A stretch of 32,233 bases of DNA from Anaerolinea thermophila. GTDB lineage: Bacteria > Chloroflexota > Anaerolineae > Anaerolineales > Villigracilaceae. A program made the position numbers and the translations under genes. Numbering within the stretch: position 1 is the first letter of the stretch; each line of letters begins with the position of its first letter. This document shows positions 22,617 to 28,839 of the stretch, in pieces. Under the pieces are notes generated by a model that made no database searches, was not told the DNA's origin, and was given only the letters and a program-made list of their open reading frames with translations. The stretch is from NCBI GenBank assembly GCA_020722375.1, contig DYKX01000011.1, forward strand, positions 1 to 32,233, written 5' to 3'.

Positions 22617-23534
22617 TTATCCGAAGAGAGAATTGTAGTCTACCTTCTTGAATATTGTTAACTTCCCGCCGACCGTCGCGTCCAAAACTTCGCGTCCTGC
22701 GGATTCGTAGGTCTGGCGGGCGAGGCGATAGCCGATCTCGGAGGTGTCGAGGTCGGGGAGTTGCCAGCGGAAGCCTTTGCCGAAGTAAGCGGCGGAGAAG
22801 TGGTTGGGATCGTCGCCGTCGGAGACGACGGTTTTGTTGGCGTCGCCTTTCGCGGAGCGGGCGAAGTTGTGGTCCACGCCGATGAGGATGACCTGCTGAA
22901 ATCCCATGTGGAAGGCGAGTTGGAGCGCGACGTTGGTGACGGTGGCGCCTTCCCAGACGCGGCCGCGGACGTCGGTGGAAAATTTGGGTCCCGTGTAAGA
23001 GGTGTAGAGGAAGGTTGGTAATTGGTAATTGGTAACTGGTAACTGATCACTGAGCACTGGCGACTGATCACTGATGACTGATAACTGATCACTGATGACT
23101 GATAACTGATCACTGATCACTGATGACTGATGACTAGCAAAGTGGCGATGCGCGCGCCACGCAATGTATTTTGGAATTTCGAGGGCGGCCATTTCGGAGG
23201 CGCACTGTTCGATGACGAGGTCGTTGATGGAGACGAGGCAGGATGTGGTGAAGCCGAGTTCGGGAAACATCAGGTAGATGCGATTCATCCCGAAGGTGAA
23301 TTCGTTCTTGAGTTTGGTGAGGTCGGTCTGCTTGAGGGAGGGTCCGTTACCGATGATGAAGGCGCGCTGACCTTTGTGCGCGTCCTTGAGCGCGGCGAGG
23401 CGACGGATGCTCTCGCGCCGCCACGGATGCAGGTATGCGGCGGGGAGTTGAGGAGCGCGGCGAAGCGCGTCGTAGGTGTTTTTGACGGTTTGGAGGAGGG
23501 AGGAGGGGAGGAGAGTGGTGAGGGTTTGTTTCAT
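22617..23534 (-). CDS. DUF115 / sialyltransferase-like protein with a heptamer-array insertion
   Basis: This 305-residue cytoplasmic protein has RAFIIGNGPSL (residues 57-67) followed by EFTFGMNRIYLMF. A later segment reads FHMGFQQVILIGVDHNF (about residues 208-224). This is the pattern of DUF115 (MptE-like) and bacterial sialyltransferase-like proteins, often found in glycan clusters. A sugar-transfer role is inferred. About 39 residues (135-173, SHQSSVISDQLSVISDQ onwards) are encoded by an in-frame heptamer array between two conserved parts. The protein would be of normal length without it. It is the first gene of the cluster in transcription order. Confidence 0.72.
   Translation of the reverse strand: MKQTLTTLLPSSLLQTVKNTYDALRRAPQLPAAYLHPWRRESIRRLAALKDAHKGQRAFIIGNGPSLKQTDLTKLKNEFTFGMNRIYLMFPELGFTTSCLVSINDLVIEQCASEMAALEIPKYIAWRAHRHFASHQSSVISDQLSVISDQLSVISDQSPVLSDQLPVTNYQLPTFLYTSYTGPKFSTDVRGRVWEGATVTNVALQLAFHMGFQQVILIGVDHNFARSAKGDANKTVVSDGDDPNHFSAAYFGKGFRWQLPDLDTSEIGYRLARQTYESAGREVLDATVGGKLTIFKKVDYNSLFG
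23014..23137 (-). repeat. Long heptamer array with motif switching, inside the DUF115-like gene
   Basis: About seventeen 7-bp units run without a phase break. GTAATTG occurs twice, then GTAACTG twice, then ATCACTG, AGCACTG and GCGACTG, then repeated ATCACTG, ATGACTG and ATAACTG. Three heptamers make seven codons, so the peptide SVISDQL repeats. It is the longest array in the window. Confidence 0.93.
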
Positions 23535-23538
23535 AGAT

Positions 23539-23600
23539 ACTCGGTATTCGATACTCGATATTCGGATGTCGGTTTTCGACTCTCGAGTATCGAATTATCG
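23539..23600 (+). repeat. Heptamer array (ATACTCG/ATATTCG)
   Basis: Units ATACTCG, GTATTCG, ATACTCG and ATATTCG, with decayed copies after them, lie just upstream of the DUF115-like start. No ribosome-binding site is seen for that gene, as the array takes its place. Confidence 0.75.
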
Positions 23601-23634
23601 TTATTCCGTACTCAATCGCACCGTTGCGCCAATG

Positions 23635-23700
23635 GATTCGCGGGAAGATGAATCTCCCGCATCAGCGCGTGGAAATCCGCTGAAGCGGACTCAGCGAATC
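23635..23700. repeat. Paired-hairpin element, GATTCGC family
   Basis: A perfect 7-bp outer inverted repeat, GATTCGC (23635-23641) and GCGAATC (23694-23700), encloses two hairpins. One is built on GCGGGA and TCCCGC (640-645 and 655-660), the other on TCCGC and GCGGA around TGAA. Its right end touches the stop codon of the RelE-like toxin gene. Confidence 0.8.
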
Positions 23701-24053
23701 TATTCTGAAAACTCAGAAAGTATCTTCTGAATCTTCGCGGCAGAAATATCGGCTTGTTCGGTCTTTGAGTAAATTGTTACGAGAATAACAGACGTTTTGG
23801 TTTTCAGGTAGTAGATGGCGCGGTATCCGCCGCTTTTGCCGCGAGATGTGTCACTGTTACGAATACGGACTTTGAAAATGGTGTAACCAGTTCCCTGAAC
23901 CTGGTCCCCAACCCATTCCCCATGCTGGAGTTGGTCAATCAATGGCTGGACATCGGAACGAATGTGGGGATATTTTTTCGCCAGAGCCCGCAGGTTTCGT
24001 TTGAACTCTGGCGTAAAGAAAATGTTCACTGGAGATTTGGAATTATCGGGCAT
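23700..24053 (-). CDS. RelE/ParE-family toxin
   Basis: The product of about 117 residues starts MPDNSKSPVNIFFTPEFKRNLRALAKKY and carries GGYRAIYYLKTKTSVILVTIYSKTEQADIS. That is the core of RelE/HigB-type toxins, which cut mRNA in the ribosome. An alternative ATG three codons upstream (24062) overlaps the preceding gene further. It overlaps the small gene at 24043-24261 by 11 bp, the usual arrangement when that gene encodes the antitoxin. Its stop codon is at the edge of a paired-hairpin element. Confidence 0.85.
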   Translation of the reverse strand: MPDNSKSPVNIFFTPEFKRNLRALAKKYPHIRSDVQPLIDQLQHGEWVGDQVQGTGYTIFKVRIRNSDTSRGKSGGYRAIYYLKTKTSVILVTIYSKTEQADISAAKIQKILSEFSE

Positions 24054-24261
24054 TGATCCCATCCCAGAGATGTTCGATGGGAAGGACTTCGTTATTCAAT
24101 GCCTCTTTCCAGCCTTGCAGAAAACTTTCGTCCGCTGGTTTCAGGGTCACGCTTTCACGGAACAAGCGAATCATCGCCAGCAGAGCAGGCAGGTACTCTT
24201 CTGGCGTCTCGCGGATTTCTTTGTTGATTCTCTTGGAATAGGTGGAAGGATAGGTTGTCAT
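24043..24261 (-). CDS. Probable antitoxin partner of the RelE-like toxin
   Basis: This 72-residue acidic protein (MTTYPSTYSKRINKEIRETPEEYLPALL) has no motif I can name. It lies directly upstream of and overlaps the RelE-like gene, and its size, charge and coupling fit a type II antitoxin. I see no clear helix-turn-helix or ribbon-helix-helix, so DNA binding is unproven. It starts 22 bp after the brnA stop codon, so both modules may share one transcript. Confidence 0.65.
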   Translation of the reverse strand: MTTYPSTYSKRINKEIRETPEEYLPALLAMIRLFRESVTLKPADESFLQGWKEALNNEVLPIEHLWDGINAR

Positions 24262-24283
24262 AGTTTGTCGCTTTGATTATCGT

Positions 24284-24559
24284 CTATCTCACATGCTCAT
24301 TCATGTAGGCGCGTAACAGTAAATTAATTTTCGTCTGGTAGCCGCTTCCCTGTTTTTTGAACCACGCCAGCACATCGTCGTCCACGCGCAGGGTGATTTG
24401 TTTTTTGACGCGCGGTTTAAGTCCGCGGCGCACGATGGCTTTGGCAAACATTTCGGGCGTGATTTCGGGCGCGTCGGAGTAGTCAATATCCTCGTCCTTC
24501 ATTCGGTCAAGGCGGGCAAAGTCAGTCTGCGATTTGGGAGAAGTAGAATTTTTCTTCAT
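24284..24559 (-). CDS. brnA: BrnA antitoxin
   Basis: The 91-residue product (start ATG 24559) has the BrnA shape: a flexible N-terminus, DYSDAPEITPEMFAKAIVRRG in the middle, and a C-terminal ribbon-helix-helix beginning KKQITLRVDDDVLAWFKKQG. BrnA dimers bind BrnT and repress the operon promoter. It overlaps brnT by 38 bp, as in typical brnTA operons. A longer frame to 24691 lies fully inside brnT and was not used. Confidence 0.9.
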   Translation of the reverse strand: MKKNSTSPKSQTDFARLDRMKDEDIDYSDAPEITPEMFAKAIVRRGLKPRVKKQITLRVDDDVLAWFKKQGSGYQTKINLLLRAYMNEHVR

Positions 24560-24797
24560 GCTTGTTCGCCTTTCGGGCAGATATGAGACGGATAACGGTT
24601 TCTGATTCAGTGTGGACAACCATGATGACGCGGCTCGTGAGTAATCCAAGCGTTTGATAACGCGTCTCACCGTAATCGAAGCGGTCGTCAATCACGGTAA
24701 CGATGTCATTCTCGAACATGGCAGGTACATCAACGAAGTCAATCCCATGTTTCTTGATATTGGTCGGCCGTTTCTGCTCGTCCCATTCGAATTTCAT
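24522..24797 (-). CDS. brnT: BrnT ribonuclease toxin
   Basis: The 91-residue protein starts MKFEWDEQKRPTNIKKHGIDF and ends RLISARKANKHEEKFYF, which are the standard BrnT signatures; length is normal. BrnT has a RelE-like fold and cuts RNA, and is neutralised by BrnA. A good promoter lies immediately upstream and would place the transcription start at or within a base or two of the ATG, so translation may be leaderless; no Shine-Dalgarno is seen. Confidence 0.93.
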   Translation of the reverse strand: MKFEWDEQKRPTNIKKHGIDFVDVPAMFENDIVTVIDDRFDYGETRYQTLGLLTSRVIMVVHTESETVIRLISARKANKHEEKFYFSQIAD

Positions 24798-24803
24798 GCG
24801 CCG

Positions 24804-24832
24804 ATTGTATTGTCAAATTGGCAATACGTCAA
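24804..24832 (-). promoter_or_regulatory. brnTA promoter with a dyad operator in the spacer
   Basis: On the minus strand TTGACG (24832-24827) and TACAAT (24809-24804) are separated by exactly 17 bp. The spacer contains a perfect dyad, ATTG-N-CAA-N-TTG-N-CAAT, at 24809-24825, reaching one base into the -10. BrnA or the BrnTA complex binding there would block RNA polymerase, matching the known autoregulation of brnTA. The dyad core also resembles the CAAATTGCC hairpin repeat family. Confidence 0.75.
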
Positions 24833-24863
24833 ATCCCATCGTTACGCACCACGCAACACGGAT

Positions 24864-25619
24864 TTATTCCGTACTCAGCCTCGCCGTCGCGCCACCATCC
24901 ACCACCAGCGCCTGACCTGTCATAAACGAGGATTGCTCGTTGTCGGCGAGGAAGTAGATGGCGTGGGCGATCTCTTCGGGGCGACCCACCTTGCCGCTGA
25001 CGGTCTTGCGCGCCAGGTTGTCGAGCCGCTCCTGCATGTCACCGTGACCGACGTGGCCGCGGCTGAGTCCCGCGCGCAGCATGGGAGTGTCCACCGCGCC
25101 GGGGAGGATGGCGTTGACGCGGATATTGTCCGCGGCGAATTCGATGGCCATAGCGCGCGTCAGGGCGAGCAATCCGCCTTTGGAGGCGGCGTAGGCGGCG
25201 ATGTTGGCGGAGGTCTGAATGGCGTGGACGGATGAGACGTTGACGATCGCCCCTCCCCTTCCTGCTTTGAGCAACGGGTGTGCCAGTTTAATGCCGAGAA
25301 ACACCGAGCGCAGGTTGGCGGCCATGACCGCGTCCCATTCTTCGACGGTCGTTTCGACCAGCGGCTTGGCGATCTGCATGGCGGCATTGTTGACCAGCGC
25401 GTCGAGCGAATCGGTGAACTGGTGCGCCTTCTCGAAGATGGCCGCGATTTCGTCCGCGTGGGAGATGTCGGATTGGATGAAGAGGCCGTTGGATGGGAAA
25501 CCTTCGCCGAAGGGGGCGCGGTCCACGCCGATAACGCGCCAGCCTTTTTCGGAAAAGAGAGTCATGGTCGCGCGGCCGATCCCGCCCGCGACACCTGTGA
25601 TGAGGATTGTTTTTGTCAT
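24864..25619 (-). CDS. Short-chain dehydrogenase/reductase (SDR)
   Basis: The 251-residue protein is a classical SDR. It has the NAD(P) loop TGVAGGIG (residues 9-16), Asp33 in GVDRAP suggesting preference for NAD, the NNAA motif (78-80), Ser130 and the catalytic YAASK with Tyr143 and Lys147. PGAVDTPM and VDGGATA complete the fold. It would oxidise an alcohol or reduce a ketone in the cytoplasm; the substrate is unknown. ATG 25619 is preferred over an upstream frame that begins in repeats. The GxxExxY unit lies between it and a 2-hydroxyacid dehydrogenase with which it may once have formed an operon. Confidence 0.92.
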   Translation of the reverse strand: MTKTILITGVAGGIGRATMTLFSEKGWRVIGVDRAPFGEGFPSNGLFIQSDISHADEIAAIFEKAHQFTDSLDALVNNAAMQIAKPLVETTVEEWDAVMAANLRSVFLGIKLAHPLLKAGRGGAIVNVSSVHAIQTSANIAAYAASKGGLLALTRAMAIEFAADNIRVNAILPGAVDTPMLRAGLSRGHVGHGDMQERLDNLARKTVSGKVGRPEEIAHAIYFLADNEQSSFMTGQALVVDGGATARLSTE

Positions 25620-25632
25620 GAGTTTAAAAACC

Positions 25633-25676
25633 TTTTTGGACACGGATCACACGGATTTCACGGATTAGGATTTTTT
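25633..25676 (+). repeat. Left inverted array flanking the GxxExxY gene
   Basis: A TTTTT run followed by GGACACGGAT, then ACACGGATT-type nonamers, ending with an AGGATTTTTT run. It is the inverted counterpart of the array at 26132-26224. The stop codon of the GxxExxY gene lies inside it. Confidence 0.85.
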
Positions 25677-26114
25677 GATGGATTCTTTTTGAGGAGGCTT
25701 TGTCCAGGACAGGGAGCCTTTACGGGCGTTGTCGTAAACGCCGCGACGGAATTTGGGTTCGGGGCCAAAATTGAGCACGTAACCGACCTCAATTTCAGTT
25801 GCCTTGAGGTAATGGAGAAGTTGCGACATGTGCGCGTCAATGATTTCAGAAACCGATTTGAGTTCGAGCAAAACAAGACCATTGACAATCAGGTCGGCAG
25901 TATAAACCCCAACCACCTGGCCGTGATAGTAGACAAAGATATCCTTTTGCCTCTCAACGAAAAAGCCCATCTCCTTGAGCAAAATTTCCAGCGCGGCTTC
26001 ATAAATCTTTTCCGAGAAGCCATAACCCAATTCGTTATAAACCTGATAGAACGCTGCGATAATTTTATCGGTTATATCCGAATGCTTTCCATCAAACTTT
26101 CCTCTCAAATTCAT
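25665..26114 (-). CDS. GxxExxY protein (PD-(D/E)XK nuclease-like)
   Basis: This 149-residue protein shows the family signature GFSEKIY at residues 32-38. Asp74 in YTADLIVNG, with Glu84 and Lys86 in LLELKSV, fits a PD-(D/E)XK nuclease core. That points to a DNA- or RNA-cutting or -binding role, though none is proven. The C-terminal tail (SLSWTKPPQKESIKKS) runs into a repeat array and is probably not original. The start has a good ribosome-binding site, GGAGGAG. The gene is enclosed by inverted ACACGGATT arrays, unlike any neighbour. Confidence 0.85.
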   Translation of the reverse strand: MNLRGKFDGKHSDITDKIIAAFYQVYNELGYGFSEKIYEAALEILLKEMGFFVERQKDIFVYYHGQVVGVYTADLIVNGLVLLELKSVSEIIDAHMSQLLHYLKATEIEVGYVLNFGPEPKFRRGVYDNARKGSLSWTKPPQKESIKKS

Positions 26115-26131
26115 TTTGCTCCTCCATCAAC

Positions 26132-26224
26132 CAAAAAAGAATGGAATCCGTGTTTTCCGTGAAATCCGTGTCCAAAAAAAGAATCGAATCCGTGTCATCC
26201 GCCGAAGGATCCGTGTCCAAAAAA
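26132..26224 (-). repeat. Right inverted array flanking the GxxExxY gene
   Basis: Read on the minus strand, two units each begin with a T run and GGACACGGAT, continue through ACACGGATT-type nonamers and end with ATTC and a T run. Together they mirror the left array at 25633-25676. The array ends exactly at the stop codon of the 2-hydroxyacid dehydrogenase (26225). Confidence 0.87.
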
Positions 26225-27166
26225 TTATTCCACAATCCCAAGTCCGTCCAGTAAATTCCGAATCGTATTCCAATGCACCCTCTCCCATGCGGCGGGACTG
26301 GAGTTGGCGTTGTGCGGCGCGAGCAGGACGTTGTCCATTTTCAGCAAGGGACTGTCGTGCGGCAGAGGCTCGAACTCGAACACGTCCAGCGCCGCGCCTG
26401 CGATCTGACCCGATTGCAGTGCGGCGACCAGCGCGGGTTCGTCCACGATGGGACCGCGGGCGGTGTTGATGAGAATGGCATTCGGCTTCATTAGCGCGAA
26501 GGTGCTGGCGTTCATCAGGTGGTGACTGGTGGGATTCAAGTCGCAATTGAGCGAGACGAAATCGGACTCATCCAGCAGGGCGGCGAGAGAGGTCATTTGG
26601 ATTCCCGTCTCAGTGATGAAGACATGATCTATCTCGATAATGTCCGTGCCGAGGACTTTCATGCCAAAGGCGCGGGCGCGGCGCGTCACAGCCTTGCCGA
26701 TATTGCCGACGCCGACCACGCCAAGGGTACATTCGCTGAGAGTCTTGCCAGGAATTTTCTCCCACTCGCCGCGCTTCATGGCCGCGTCCATCCACGGCTG
26801 GCGGCGGACGAAGGCCAGCAGGTAGCCGAGAACGGTATCCGCGACGGGGGTGGTGAACGCGTTGGGCGTGCGCCCCACCTTCACGTTCAGGCGGGACGCG
26901 GCCGCGCTGTCGATGGAGTCGATGCCCGTCCCCCACTTCGAGATGACTTTGAGTCGCGGCGCGCAGGCTTCGAGCACGCGCGCCGTGTAACGGTCATCGC
27001 CGCAGATCGCGCCGTCGAATTGACCGGCGTATCTCAGCAGGTCGGCCTCTTCCATGCGCTCCTGCACGTCGGGGACGATTAAGTCAATCCCGTATTTGTC
27101 GAATGTCGCTTTGAAGCGGTCTAAAAAAGGAATCATGTAGGGGGCGGTCATCAAAACAGTGGGCAT
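26225..27166 (-). CDS. D-2-hydroxyacid dehydrogenase (phosphoglycerate dehydrogenase-like)
   Basis: The 313-residue protein has the NAD-binding motif GVGNIGKAV (residues 152-160). The catalytic triad is complete: Arg237 in NTARGPIVDE, Glu266 in FEFEPL and His285 in APHNANSS. It reduces a 2-oxo acid or oxidises a D-2-hydroxy acid; whether the substrate is 3-phosphoglycerate is not clear, and no regulatory ACT domain is present. ATG 27166 was chosen because the 31 codons upstream are read from a GC-rich paired-hairpin repeat. Its stop codon abuts the inverted array of the GxxExxY unit. Confidence 0.9.
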   Translation of the reverse strand: MPTVLMTAPYMIPFLDRFKATFDKYGIDLIVPDVQERMEEADLLRYAGQFDGAICGDDRYTARVLEACAPRLKVISKWGTGIDSIDSAAASRLNVKVGRTPNAFTTPVADTVLGYLLAFVRRQPWMDAAMKRGEWEKIPGKTLSECTLGVVGVGNIGKAVTRRARAFGMKVLGTDIIEIDHVFITETGIQMTSLAALLDESDFVSLNCDLNPTSHHLMNASTFALMKPNAILINTARGPIVDEPALVAALQSGQIAGAALDVFEFEPLPHDSPLLKMDNVLLAPHNANSSPAAWERVHWNTIRNLLDGLGIVE

Positions 27167-27177
27167 GTGATTCTCCT

Positions 27178-27256
27178 CCCTCATCCCCAACCCTTCCCCC
27201 CGAAGGGGAAGGGAGTTACTCCCCTCTCCCTGCGGGAGAGGAGCCGGGGGTGAGGG
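27178..27256. repeat. Paired-hairpin element, CCCTCACCCC family
   Basis: Outer inverted repeats at 27178-27188 and 27246-27256 match at 10 of 11 positions (CCCTCAtCCCC against GGGGgTGAGGG). Inside are a hairpin CCCTTCCCC (191-199) with GGGGAAGGG (205-213), and a hairpin CCTCTCCC (223-230) with GGGAGAGG (234-241). This type of repeat is familiar from many environmental bacterial genomes. It fills the gap between two genes and makes a false N-terminal extension on the dehydrogenase. Confidence 0.88.
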
Positions 27257-27259
27257 CAT

Positions 27260-28807
27260 TCACTTACAAGTATTCGGCACAACTTCGTAATTATACGGCT
27301 CGCGGTCGGGGGAATTGTAGTTCACATCTTCGAGCAGTGGCAGGTCCGCGCCAAAGTACTCATTCAGCACCACACGAAACGAATTGACGGGCGATATGGA
27401 CGGATAGAGCGCGTCCGTGTGGCCGGGGAGATAATACGCGTTCAGGATGGTGAGGACGGTTTCGGGCGGCTGGTACCATGGGCCGTGGTCGCCTTGGATG
27501 ATGACGACCGGCGGGACTTCCGAATTTTCGATCAAGGCCTGGACCGTGCGCTGGATTTCGCGGTTGATGAATTGCACCTCGCCGACGTAGCCGCGCGCGT
27601 AGGACTCGGGCGTGTACTTGCCCTGCGCGTTGATGAACCGCGCCGCGTCGATGAAATTCCCGTCCGCGTCGAACACGAACGGCGGATGCGGCTCCAGCAA
27701 ATGGACGAAGACGAAGCGCGGCCCCTCCGCCTCGGGCAGGGACGGGAGGGCGGACAGCGCAAACAAGCTACGTTCCCACTGACGGGTGTATTCCTCCTCG
27801 TTGAAGTTGAACCAGCCCACCTCGGGCGCAGCATGGACGAGCGTGGTACGCAAGAGCAGCACTTCGAACTCGGTCAGGTCGTTCCACTGCAATTCGGGTC
27901 GAAGGAAAGTGTCGGCGTCGGAAATCTCGGACCACGGATAACCTGTGGAAAACGCGACGGTTTGATAGCCGAGTCCCTCCAATAAGGCGCGCAGGCGGCT
28001 GTTGCGAATCAGCCCCCACAGCGCGGTTTTGTCGCGGCGTTCGGGCGTGAGCGAAGGGTCGAGGGTTTGCAGGTAGTCGAAATTCAGGGTTGAGGAAAAG
28101 GACAGCTCGGTACGGTCATAGTTGCTTTGGCTGCAACGCGCCACATAAAAGCCCATGCTTTCGAGCGCAGAAATGAATCCCGAGTTGTCGAACCCGTAGA
28201 CGTTCTGCAGCGTGTCGGCGCGCGTATACGAGTCGAGGATGATGTAATACACGTCGGGCAGCGGCGCGGAGGTGTCCACGTGCAGGGCGGGCAATGATTC
28301 GGGAGGGGCGGGAGTTGCAAGCAGGCGCGAGAGTTTCAGGTCGTAGGAGCCGAACTGCCAGGCGGTCATGCCGACCAGGAGCAGGGCCGTCAGGTTGAGG
28401 GGCGTCGAAAGGCCGTGCAAGTTGGGGCGGGCGCGCCAAGCCCACGCCAGGGAAAGAAGCGAGAGACCCAGCCAAAGAGGCAGCAGGACTCCGGGACGCG
28501 TCCACGCCTGGTCGGGCAGGAGAATCCGAAAATGTCCGTAGGAATAGAAAAGAAACAGCCAGGCCGCCGTCACAAAAGCGGCGCGGTGCACATCGCGCAG
28601 GAGGATTCGCAGCAGCCAAAACACGACCGCGGTCACGACCAGCGAAACGAGCAGGGAGCGCGCGGCCGAGGCGGGACGCAGCTCGCCCACGTTGAAGGCC
28701 AGCATCGCGAGGATGGGATACGCCGCCAGCAGGAAGGGATAGATGGGCGCGGTGAATTGGCGCGGCGCGGCCTTTATTTTGGGTTGCATCCCACTCAAGA
28801 TTTCCAA
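27260..28807 (-). CDS. Sulfatase-superfamily membrane protein
   Basis: The 515-residue protein has about five N-terminal membrane segments (to about residue 160), then an extracytoplasmic alkaline-phosphatase-fold domain. PDVYYIILDSYTRADTL carries the first metal-binding aspartate, FVHLLEPHPPF the next, and IIQGDHGPW the metal-binding Asp-His pair. The family hydrolyses or transfers phosphate or sulfate esters. The usual Cys-x-Pro-x-Arg formylglycine motif of true sulfatases is not seen. It lies downstream of a second member of the superfamily. The frame starts at TTG 28807 with AGGAAGG upstream; ATG 28789 is an alternative. Confidence 0.78.
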   Translation of the reverse strand: MEILSGMQPKIKAAPRQFTAPIYPFLLAAYPILAMLAFNVGELRPASAARSLLVSLVVTAVVFWLLRILLRDVHRAAFVTAAWLFLFYSYGHFRILLPDQAWTRPGVLLPLWLGLSLLSLAWAWRARPNLHGLSTPLNLTALLLVGMTAWQFGSYDLKLSRLLATPAPPESLPALHVDTSAPLPDVYYIILDSYTRADTLQNVYGFDNSGFISALESMGFYVARCSQSNYDRTELSFSSTLNFDYLQTLDPSLTPERRDKTALWGLIRNSRLRALLEGLGYQTVAFSTGYPWSEISDADTFLRPELQWNDLTEFEVLLLRTTLVHAAPEVGWFNFNEEEYTRQWERSLFALSALPSLPEAEGPRFVFVHLLEPHPPFVFDADGNFIDAARFINAQGKYTPESYARGYVGEVQFINREIQRTVQALIENSEVPPVVIIQGDHGPWYQPPETVLTILNAYYLPGHTDALYPSISPVNSFRVVLNEYFGADLPLLEDVNYNSPDREPYNYEVVPNTCK

Positions 28808-28839
28808 CGGATCGCTATCCTTCCTGATCAGTTGCCCCG

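Noticed and set aside
23014-23137. Array in the DUF115-like gene as a frameshifted intergenic region splitting two genes
   Set aside because: The frame runs through the array without a stop, and conserved motifs of one protein family lie on both sides (GNGPSL before, GVDHNF after), so a single gene with an insertion is the better reading.
24284-24691. Longer brnA frame of 135 codons
   Set aside because: The extra 44 codons lie wholly inside brnT and do not resemble BrnA; ATG 24559 gives the usual length and overlap.
27167-27259. N-terminal extension of the 2-hydroxyacid dehydrogenase (PSPPAPLPQGEG...)
   Set aside because: It is translated from a known type of GC-rich palindromic repeat, and the normal family N-terminus begins at MPTVLMTAPY (27166).
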